19,703 bases of DNA from JALHRI01 sp044351685. Lineage in GTDB: Bacteria > Pseudomonadota > Alphaproteobacteria > Rickettsiales > UBA3002. This document shows, one piece after another, positions 7,629-12,742 of this stretch. A model generated the notes under the pieces. The model was given only the letters and a program-made list of their open reading frames with translations, ran no database searches and was not told the DNA's origin. Each line of letters opens with the position of its first letter. The first letter of the stretch is position 1. Where the stretch lies: NCBI GenBank assembly GCA_044351685.1, contig JBILFK010000014.1:1-19703 (forward strand). Reading direction: 5' to 3'. The position numbers and the translations under genes were made by a program.

Positions 7629-8458
7629 GCGGCACCCTGTAATGCGGTGGCATTATCTATTGCTTCGGCTTTGGCAATTTCAGCCAGCAGCACATCAAAT
7701 TCCGGTATCTCTTCATCCCACTCTATCATGGTGGCGCGCGCCCCCATACGTTCGCGCGTGTAACGATACAGCGCCCATACTTCATCGATCACATGTGCAT
7801 CATGGGTATCAATAATATGGCTGCCTTTATTGCGGTGGCCAGCCAGATGGTATTGCACCACCGATGCGGCAGGAATGGCATCGATATACGCCTTCGCATC
7901 CCAGCCATGATTAAAACTGCTGACATACACATTATTGATATCGAGCAGAATGCCGCAGCCAGTGTGTTTACATAGCTCGGCTAAAAATTCCGGTTCGCTG
8001 ATGGTGGTTCCATCGAACTCGAGATAGCTTGAAGCGTTTTCAAAGACAAACGGTCGCTGCATCATTTCCTGTAACGCATGAATGCGCGGAATCAGGTGAG
8101 CTAACGCTTCTTCAGTATAGGGAATGGGTAGCAGATCATGGGTGTTTTCGCGCTGCACACCCGTAAAGCATAAATGATCAGAAACCCACGGCGTTTCCAG
8201 AAAATCGGCAAGCGCCTTCAGTTTTTCGAGATACGCTCGGTTCAGCGCATCGGTGGTGCCAATACCAAGCGATACACCATGCATCACGATCGGGTAATCG
8301 CTACGCAGGCTGGCCAGAAAATTCCAATAGCCACGGTGCGCGCCGATAAAATTTTCAGAAATAATTTCAAACCAGCCGAGCTTTGGGCGCGTATCATCGA
8401 CCAGCTCGTAATGCGGGCTGCGAAGGCCAAGCCCGTAACCTAGATTCTGTGCATCCAT
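7625..8458 (-). CDS. bufB: BufB-like DUF692 multinuclear non-heme iron oxygenase (MNIO)
   Basis: A 277-residue TIM-barrel enzyme of the DUF692/MNIO family, which uses a di- or tri-iron centre and O2 to modify peptide cysteines; in bufferins the products are reported as Cys-derived thiooxazoles. All the metal-site landmarks are visible in order: VMHGVSLGIG, WVSDHLCF, FENASSYLEF, LLDINNVYVSSFNHGWD, YHLAGH, DTHDAH and IEWDEEIPEF. I chose ATG 8458 (MDAQNLGYG), close to the usual family start. The longer GTG start at 8482 would lie inside the arm of the hairpin just upstream. Neither start has a good ribosome binding site; GGGGG is locked in the hairpin. The stop overlaps bufC by four bases. Substrates are presumably the two cysteine peptides just upstream. 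Confidence 0.9.
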   Translation of the reverse strand: MDAQNLGYGLGLRSPHYELVDDTRPKLGWFEIISENFIGAHRGYWNFLASLRSDYPIVMHGVSLGIGTTDALNRAYLEKLKALADFLETPWVSDHLCFTGVQRENTHDLLPIPYTEEALAHLIPRIHALQEMMQRPFVFENASSYLEFDGTTISEPEFLAELCKHTGCGILLDINNVYVSSFNHGWDAKAYIDAIPAASVVQYHLAGHRNKGSHIIDTHDAHVIDEVWALYRYTRERMGARATMIEWDEEIPEFDVLLAEIAKAEAIDNATALQGAA

Positions 8459-8488
8459 AAAAAGAAGGGGGTGGTTGCCCACCCCCTT
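8459..8488 (-). terminator. Intrinsic terminator/attenuator between the repeat peptide gene and bufB
   Basis: On the minus strand an arm AAGGGGGTGG (8488-8479), a GCAA tetraloop (8478-8475) and the arm CCACCCCCTT (8474-8465) form a 10-bp, GC-rich stem, followed by CTTTTT that runs directly into the bufB ATG at 8458. The hairpin begins nine bases after the stop codon of the peptide gene. It should end most transcripts after the peptide and let only a fraction reach bufB. Confidence 0.85.
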
Positions 8489-8497
8489 GCTTCACGC

Positions 8498-8755
8498 TTA
8501 CTTGGCTTTGCCGTCACAGCCGTTCTTATCTTTACCGCCACAGCTGTTTTTGTCAGCGCCAGAACAGCTATTCTTGTCGGCGCCAGAACAACCGTTTTTG
8601 TCGGCACCTTTACAGGCGTTTTTATCATGGCCGTTGCATGCATTTTTTTCAGCAGCAGCAGGTGCGGTTGCATCGGCAGCGAAAGCAGGTGCAGCAACCA
8701 TGGTGCTTGCAGCAATGATACCGGCGATCGCGGCGTTCAGTAATGTCTTGTTCAT
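8498..8755 (-). CDS. Secreted cysteine-repeat peptide with six KNxCxGxD units, putative MNIO substrate
   Basis: An 85-residue precursor. A Sec signal peptide (MNKTLLNAAIAGIIAAS...) ends at AFA-A near residue 26; a short Ala-rich linker (27-36) precedes six octapeptide units of form KNxCxGxD from residue 37 to about 82. The Cys sit at residues 40, 48, 56, 64, 72 and 80, an exact period of eight; the last unit ends in DGKAK. There is no other Cys. Such peptides encoded beside DUF692/DUF2063 genes are post-translationally modified on cysteines and exported, where they bind metals such as copper. It is probably a second bufferin- or HvfA-like substrate, although it is not a DUF2282 protein. AGGAG lies 5 bases before the ATG. 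It has its own promoter candidate (8805-8832) and is followed by a strong hairpin, so it could be produced in large excess over bufB. Confidence 0.75.
   Translation of the reverse strand: MNKTLLNAAIAGIIAASTMVAAPAFAADATAPAAAEKNACNGHDKNACKGADKNGCSGADKNSCSGADKNSCGGKDKNGCDGKAK
8504..8647 (-). repeat. Six coding 24-bp tandem units (KNxCxGxD repeats)
   Basis: Six successive 24-base units encode the octapeptide KNxCxGxD. The K, N, C and G positions are invariant and D is missing only from the last, incomplete unit. The other positions vary in both sequence and codon. Codon differences between units show that they are not a very recent array expansion, while Cys is TGC in the first unit and TGT in the other five. 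Confidence 0.85.
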
Positions 8756-8770
8756 AAAATCTCCTAAGTT

Positions 8771-8798
8771 AAAAAAATTACCGAGACATCTCGTCTCG
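8771..8798 (-). terminator. Hairpin plus T-tract upstream of the repeat peptide gene
   Basis: On the minus strand CGAGAC (8798-8793), a five-base loop (8792-8788) and GTCTCG (8787-8782) form a perfect 6-bp stem, followed a few bases later by seven T (8777-8771). It can serve as the terminator of the DUF2282 gene. Because it sits at the expected 5' end of a transcript from the promoter at 8805-8832, it could also attenuate or stabilise the peptide mRNA. Confidence 0.6.
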
Positions 8799-8804
8799 AA
8801 GCAT

Positions 8805-8832
8805 TATTCGTAAGCGGGCCATAAAAAGTTAC
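8805..8832 (-). promoter_or_regulatory. ECF-type promoter candidate for the repeat peptide gene
   Basis: On the minus strand GTAACT (8832-8827) and CGAATA (8810-8805) are separated by 16 bases. The pair matches the two other sites in this locus and, from memory, the GTAAC...CGAA consensus of Caulobacter SigF, an ECF sigma factor that controls bufferin-type genes. It lies 50 bases upstream of the peptide ATG, just after the DUF2282 stop. Confidence 0.55.
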
Positions 8833-8848
8833 ACGGCCAACGTATTTA

Positions 8849-9112
8849 TTATTTTTTAGCACCAGGGGTCAGTGAGCCGCCTGCTTTAGTGCATTCACCG
8901 GCATTCACTAATATCCACTCATTTGGCGAGTTATCAACCTTCGCTTGCCCTGCGCATGAATGCGAACCATCGGCAGAGCCGCAAGCATTCTTGCCTGCTT
9001 TCGCGATGCCATAACATTTTTCTTTGGCGGCTTCTGCGAAAGCACCCGTTGGAACTGTGGCACCTGCTGCAAGCACGCCAGCCAGCGCAGCGGTTAGAAA
9101 CATCTTATTCAT
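8849..9112 (-). CDS. bufA1: Bufferin precursor peptide, DUF2282 family (BufA1-like)
   Basis: This 87-residue secreted peptide has a Sec signal (MNKMFLTAALAGVLAAGA..., cleavage near AFA-E, residue 26) and a mature part with four Cys at 33, 44, 53 and 74. The DUF2282 pattern EKCYGIAKAGKN-AC...SHSCAGQAKVD...W...GEC-x-K-x-GG is complete. Bufferins of this family are processed by BufB/BufC on their cysteines and bind copper in the periplasm, lowering its toxicity. The start at 9112 is chosen because GGAG (9122-9119) lies six bases upstream; the in-frame ATG at 9118 directly abuts GGAG. It is divergent from doxX across a 145-base intergenic region. The motif GKNACG around Cys44 resembles the repeat unit of the neighbouring peptide. 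Symbol by family and context. Confidence 0.88.
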   Translation of the reverse strand: MNKMFLTAALAGVLAAGATVPTGAFAEAAKEKCYGIAKAGKNACGSADGSHSCAGQAKVDNSPNEWILVNAGECTKAGGSLTPGAKK

Positions 9113-9150
9113 AATCATCTCCGTAAATAGTGGTTAGGTGAAGCCTGTGC

Positions 9151-9177
9151 CTCGATGGCATATACGATAGTGGTTAC
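9151..9177 (-). promoter_or_regulatory. ECF-type promoter candidate for the DUF2282 gene
   Basis: On the minus strand GTAACC (9177-9172) and CGAG (9154-9151) are separated by 17 bases, one more than in the two related sites. Transcription would start near 9144, leaving a leader of about 30 bases before the ATG at 9112. Same motif family as at 8805-8832 and 9201-9228. Confidence 0.5.
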
Positions 9178-9200
9178 AAAAAGGTTTCAGAAAAAATCCT

Positions 9201-9228
9201 GTAACTTTTCGACGCCTTTATGCGTAAT
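9201..9228 (+). promoter_or_regulatory. ECF-type promoter candidate for divergent doxX
   Basis: GTAACT (9201-9206) and CGTAAT (9223-9228) are separated by 16 bases, as in the repeat-peptide site. Transcription would start near 9235 and the doxX ATG follows at 9258, with AAGGA (9247-9251) as ribosome binding site. Confidence 0.5.
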
Positions 9229-9257
9229 CCTTTGTAACAAACAATCAAGGATAGATT

Positions 9258-9686
9258 ATGCTTACACTTGCTACACAAATTTACACGCGCGCCCTACCCT
9301 TTACAGGCCGCCTCAGTGATATCGTTCAGCTTATCACACGCCTGTTTATCGCCAATGTGTTTTGGCAATCGGCGATGGTGAAACTGATGGATTGGGAAAG
9401 CACCCTTTTCCTGTTTGCCGAAGAATACAAAGTACCCTTGCTGGCGCCGGATTTTGCAGCGTATAGCGGCACCTTCTTTGAGCTGACATGTCCATTGTTG
9501 CTGGCATTCGGCCTTGCCTCGCGGCTTGCCGCACTGCCACTACTAGCGATGACCGCGGTGATTCAGTTCACCTATATGCCGCACGCAGACCATACGTATT
9601 GGGCGCTTTTACTGGCTAATATTCTATGTATTGGGCCGGGGCGCTTTTCGATTGATTATTTTATCAAGCGGCATTTTATCAAGTAA
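9258..9686 (+). CDS. DoxX family membrane protein (BufD-like)
   Basis: This 142-residue inner-membrane protein has four hydrophobic segments. DoxX features are visible in LITRLFIANVFWQSAMVKLMDW (first helix with the family's conserved polar residues), EEYKVPLLAPDFAAYSGTFFELTCPLLLAFGLASRLAALPL, and HADHTYWALLLANILCIGPGRFSIDYFI. DoxX proteins form the fourth part of many bufferin operons (bufA-bufB-bufC-bufD); the molecular role is unknown and may be membrane redox or handling of the modified peptide. Here the gene is not in the operon but divergent from the DUF2282 peptide, apparently sharing the same type of promoter. AAGGA lies six bases before the ATG. Its partnership with the minus-strand genes is inferred from context. 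Confidence 0.85.
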   Translation: MLTLATQIYTRALPFTGRLSDIVQLITRLFIANVFWQSAMVKLMDWESTLFLFAEEYKVPLLAPDFAAYSGTFFELTCPLLLAFGLASRLAALPLLAMTAVIQFTYMPHADHTYWALLLANILCIGPGRFSIDYFIKRHFIK

Positions 9687-9994
9687 ACATAAGTAATCCT
9701 TGACATTGCAGCGCAGCATGTATAGGAAGCGCCACGAGTTTTTTTCGATGCTCTTTAAGCATGTGCCGGCTGCCGGCAGCGCGTAAGCGTAGTGATGGCA
9801 GTGTATTGGTAACGATACGGTGATCTTCCTCCGTGATGATCTGACAGCGTTTGATATGAGAGTGCCTGATCGCGAAAGCGTTTCAGAAGATAGAACCTCA
9901 ATGTGGTTTCCATAGTGGGAATCACAATCAACGCATGTGACCTAGCAGGCTATGATTAGCTTTATGCTGGGCGCAGTATTTATGGATGTTTTTC
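9687..9994 (+). other. Intergenic region with several hairpins upstream of the RNA helicase
   Basis: This 308-base stretch has no credible gene. It contains a possible -35/-10 pair, TTGACA (9700-9705) and TATAGG (9721-9726), with a short 15-base spacer; a hairpin ATGCT-CTTTA-AGCAT (9748-9762); a near-palindrome TGCCGGCTGCCGGCA (9764-9778); and a 9-bp stem with two G-U pairs, GTGGTTTCC/GGGAATCAC (9903-9925). If the promoter is real, the helicase mRNA would have a structured leader of about 260 bases; a small RNA is the alternative. No ribosome binding site for another reading frame was seen. Confidence 0.4.
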
Positions 9995-11212
9995 ATGGAA
10001 AATTTTGATTCGCTTAACCTACCCGCAGCACTGATGACAGCGCTTGCACGTATTTCATTCACCACCCCTACCCCCATTCAGGCACAGGCCATTCCGCATG
10101 CGCTTGAAGGCCGCGATATTCTGGGTTCCGCGCAAACCGGCACCGGCAAAACCGGCGCGTTTGGCATTCCACTCGTTGCTCGCCTCATCAACAACCCACG
10201 CGGCAGCGCGCTTATCATGACCCCTACACGTGAACTTGCCGTGCAGGTGATGGATATGCTGGAAACCTTGCTCAGCACCACCCCTACCATTCGCACAGCG
10301 TTGCTGATTGGTGGCGAATCGATGCCAAAACAATTCGCACAACTGAAGGCACGTCCACGTTTAATCGTTGGCACGCCTGGGCGTATTAACGACCATTTGG
10401 CGCGCGGCACGTTAATGCTGCACGATGCCAATTATCTGGTGCTCGATGAAACCGACCGCATGCTCGATATGGGTTTTGGTATCCAGATCGAAAAAGTGCT
10501 GACCTATTTGCCAAAGGTGCGCCAGACATTGCTGTTCTCGGCCACCCTGCCCGATAACATCGTGAAACTTTCAAGCAAATTTTTGAAAGACCCGGTACGT
10601 GTTTCGGTAGGTTCCACCACCACGCCGATTGCTAACATTAAGCAAGAAACGGTGCATCTTTCTGAACCAGAAAAATATACCCGCCTGCTCAAGGAATTGG
10701 AAACCCGTGAAGGCTCGATCATCGTGTTTATCAAAACCAAATGGGGTGCCGAGAAAATGGCAGTGAAACTGTGCAAGCAAGGCCACAAAGCTGATGCGAT
10801 TCACGGTGACTTGCGCCAGAACCAGCGCGATGCAGCGATTCACGCGTTCCGTAACCAGCAATTCCGCATTATGGTGGCTACCGATATCGCGGCACGCGGC
10901 CTCGATATTCCGCATATCGAACACGTGATTAACTACGATCTGCCACAATGCGCCGAAGATTATATTCACCGCATTGGCCGCACCGCACGTGCTGGCGCTG
11001 AAGGCCACGCCATTAACCTGATTACCCCGCAAGATGGGTTGAAGTGGAAAGCCATTTGCCGCTTGCTCGATCCTACCGCACCGGTCGATCGTGGTGGCGA
11101 ATCCAAGGGCCATAAGCCTGGTGGCAATAAGAAAAAGCGTTACGGCAGCAACCGTAAATTCGGCAAGCCTTCGGGCGGTGCAAAATTTGCGCAGCCAAAA
11201 GCCGCCGCATAA
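9995..11212 (+). CDS. DEAD-box ATP-dependent RNA helicase (RhlE-like)
   Basis: A 405-residue RNA helicase that remodels RNA using ATP, probably in ribosome assembly or mRNA decay. Motifs in order: Q motif FTTPTPIQ, motif I AQTGTGKT, Ia PTRELAVQ, Ib TPGR, motif II DETD (residues 151-154; the family norm is DEAD), III SAT, IV IVFIKTK, V ATDIAARGLDIPHIEHVINYD, and VI HRIGRTARAG. The C-terminal tail (about 45 residues) is rich in Lys, Gly and Arg, typical for RNA contact. The start at 9995 (MENFDSLNL) fits RhlE proteins and has GGA eight bases upstream; ATG 9986 adds three residues. A strong terminator follows at 11233-11260. The long upstream region could carry cold- or growth-dependent control, which is inferred only. 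Confidence 0.93.
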   Translation: MENFDSLNLPAALMTALARISFTTPTPIQAQAIPHALEGRDILGSAQTGTGKTGAFGIPLVARLINNPRGSALIMTPTRELAVQVMDMLETLLSTTPTIRTALLIGGESMPKQFAQLKARPRLIVGTPGRINDHLARGTLMLHDANYLVLDETDRMLDMGFGIQIEKVLTYLPKVRQTLLFSATLPDNIVKLSSKFLKDPVRVSVGSTTTPIANIKQETVHLSEPEKYTRLLKELETREGSIIVFIKTKWGAEKMAVKLCKQGHKADAIHGDLRQNQRDAAIHAFRNQQFRIMVATDIAARGLDIPHIEHVINYDLPQCAEDYIHRIGRTARAGAEGHAINLITPQDGLKWKAICRLLDPTAPVDRGGESKGHKPGGNKKKRYGSNRKFGKPSGGAKFAQPKAAA

Positions 11213-11232
11213 CATCTCAATCTATCGATGAT

Positions 11233-11260
11233 ATCCCTCGGCGAAAGCCGGGGGATTTTT
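11233..11260 (+). terminator. Rho-independent terminator of the RNA helicase gene
   Basis: A 10-bp stem, ATCCCTCGGC (11233-11242) and GCCGGGGGAT (11247-11256) with one T-G pair, closes a GAAA tetraloop and is followed by a five-base T run. The run overlaps the stop of the convergent symporter gene (11259). Confidence 0.92.
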
Positions 11261-12638
11261 ATAGCGACGCCATATATTTTTTCATCTCGCTGCGAATTCT
11301 GCCGCGCAGCAAAAACACAGCGATCAGGTTGGGCAACGCCATCCCCAGAATCAGCAAATCCGAAAAATCGAGTACAATGCCAAAATGCAGCACGCCGCCA
11401 AGAAATGTCGCGGCACAAAATACGCATTGATACAGCCGAATATGGTTGCGGCCAAATAAATAGCTCCAGGCGATTTCACCATAATAACTCCAGCCAATGG
11501 TGGTGGAGTAAGCAAAAATCAGCACATTCACCGCCAGCATCACCGTGAACCATGGGCTTACGGTGGCAAACGCTTTGGCGGTAATCGCCACCCCATCATC
11601 GATGCTTCCCCCCAAATATGCGCCAGTAATCGTTACTACCAGCCCTGTCAGCAACGCAATCATGGCAGCAAAAAATGGCTCCAGCAGCGCAACAGTGGCT
11701 TCGCGCACGGGTTCATCGGTGCGGGCAGCCGCGTGGGCAATAGGGGCGGAACCAAGCCCGGCTTCGTTGGCAAAACTGGCGCGCTTGAATGCCATGGCCA
11801 GCATGGCAATAAACCCGCCTGCGGCGGCATCACCAGTAAACGCATCGTTGAAAATAAGCGTGATGGTATCGGGCAGTTTATCGATGTTGGCCACGATAAT
11901 AATCAGCGCGCAAATGAGATAGAGAATACCTTTGAGGGGCGAAATTTTTTCGGCCACGCGGGCAATGCGCTGAATGCTGCCCACCAGTACAAAAAACACC
12001 AGCGCAGTAAATGCCAGTGCTACGGCCCAGCCATAACCCTCAAGCGATGGAAAGGTGGTTACCATCACCTTCACCGCCTGGTTCGATTGGAACATATTGC
12101 CACCACCCAGCGCGCCACCTAAACAGAATATGGCAAACAGCACCGCCAGAAATTTGCCCAGCCTAGGCAACTGAATATCTTCGAGGCCTTTTTTGATATA
12201 TTGGAATGGGCCGCCAAACACCTTGCCGTTGCTATCCACTTCGCGGTAACACATGGAAAGCGTGACTTCGGCAAATTTAGTGGCCATGCCAAACATGCCC
12301 ATCACCACAATCCAAAACACCACGCCCGGGCCACCCACCGCCACAGCAACTGAAACACCCGCGATAGAACCCAGCCCCACCGTTGCGGCAATCGCTGAAA
12401 ACAAGGCCTGTAAGTGGTTCACTTCACCTTTGGCATCGCCATGATCGTATTTGCCCGAAACAATCTGCAGCGCGTGGCCAAACAGCCGGAAATTCACCCC
12501 GCCCAGATAGATGGTGAAGAATATGGCCGCAAGCACCAGCCAAAGCACAATAAAAGGGAATCCGTAAATGTCGAAAAACAATACCGCCGACATGGCATCG
12601 ACAATGGGTTGCAACAGGTTTTGTACCGAGAAGTTCAT
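11259..12638 (-). CDS. AGCS family sodium:alanine/glycine symporter
   Basis: A 459-residue inner-membrane transporter with about ten or eleven hydrophobic segments that imports alanine, glycine or related amino acids with Na+. Family marks: SIAGVSVAVAVGGPGVVFWIVVMGMFGMATKFAEVTLS in the first third, GGPFQYIKKGL, and NEAGLGSAPIAHAAART in the second half, where substrate and sodium bind. The start at 12638 (MNFSVQNLLQ) has AGGA seven bases upstream; the longer reading frame to 12728 would run over the divergent putA leader and adds a polar extension. The C-terminus is short and basic. It is divergent from putA across about 104 bases, suggesting joint use in amino-acid catabolism. It ends one base before the end of the helicase terminator's T run, leaving almost no space between the convergent genes. 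Confidence 0.9.
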   Translation of the reverse strand: MNFSVQNLLQPIVDAMSAVLFFDIYGFPFIVLWLVLAAIFFTIYLGGVNFRLFGHALQIVSGKYDHGDAKGEVNHLQALFSAIAATVGLGSIAGVSVAVAVGGPGVVFWIVVMGMFGMATKFAEVTLSMCYREVDSNGKVFGGPFQYIKKGLEDIQLPRLGKFLAVLFAIFCLGGALGGGNMFQSNQAVKVMVTTFPSLEGYGWAVALAFTALVFFVLVGSIQRIARVAEKISPLKGILYLICALIIIVANIDKLPDTITLIFNDAFTGDAAAGGFIAMLAMAFKRASFANEAGLGSAPIAHAAARTDEPVREATVALLEPFFAAMIALLTGLVVTITGAYLGGSIDDGVAITAKAFATVSPWFTVMLAVNVLIFAYSTTIGWSYYGEIAWSYLFGRNHIRLYQCVFCAATFLGGVLHFGIVLDFSDLLILGMALPNLIAVFLLRGRIRSEMKKYMASL

Positions 12639-12704
12639 GGGCAATCCTACATGCTGTGATAGGGATGGCATAGCCCACATCGGGGGCTTGTACAACGGTG
12701 AATT

Positions 12705-12734
12705 CTGCGCTAACGCAGTGCACAGCAACCTGTG
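12705..12734 (+). promoter_or_regulatory. Two adjacent inverted repeats upstream of putA
   Basis: CTGCG-CTAA-CGCAG (12705-12718) and CACAG-CAAC-CTGTG (12721-12734) are each 5-bp arms around a 4-base centre and are separated by two bases. The second ends eight bases before the putA ATG. They may be operators for a proline- or Lrp-type regulator, or two small leader hairpins affecting translation. Confidence 0.45.
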
Positions 12735-12742
12735 AGATTATT

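Noticed and set aside
8504..8647. CRISPR-like 24-bp tandem periodicity
   Set aside because: The units are in frame, have no spacers and encode the octapeptide repeats of a secreted peptide.
9809..9837. Fourth GTAAC-type site, GTAACG-N17-CGTGAT, on the + strand
   Set aside because: The -10 half matches poorly, no start codon follows nearby and it falls in a region of other hairpins, so chance is likely.
10571..11215. Minus-strand 214-codon open frame inside the helicase gene
   Set aside because: It is opposite the conserved helicase motifs, with no ribosome binding site or recognisable domain.
11233..11260. Bidirectional terminator also serving the AGCS symporter
   Set aside because: On the minus strand the stem is followed by ATATCATCG without a T tract.
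12639..12728. N-terminal extension of the AGCS symporter
   Set aside because: It overlaps the putA leader, is polar and Cys/Pro-rich, and the AGGA site supports ATG 12638.
12698..12742. Upstream GTG start for putA giving 15 more residues
   Set aside because: The extension covers the two dyads and has no ribosome binding site; ATG 12743 fits the family start.
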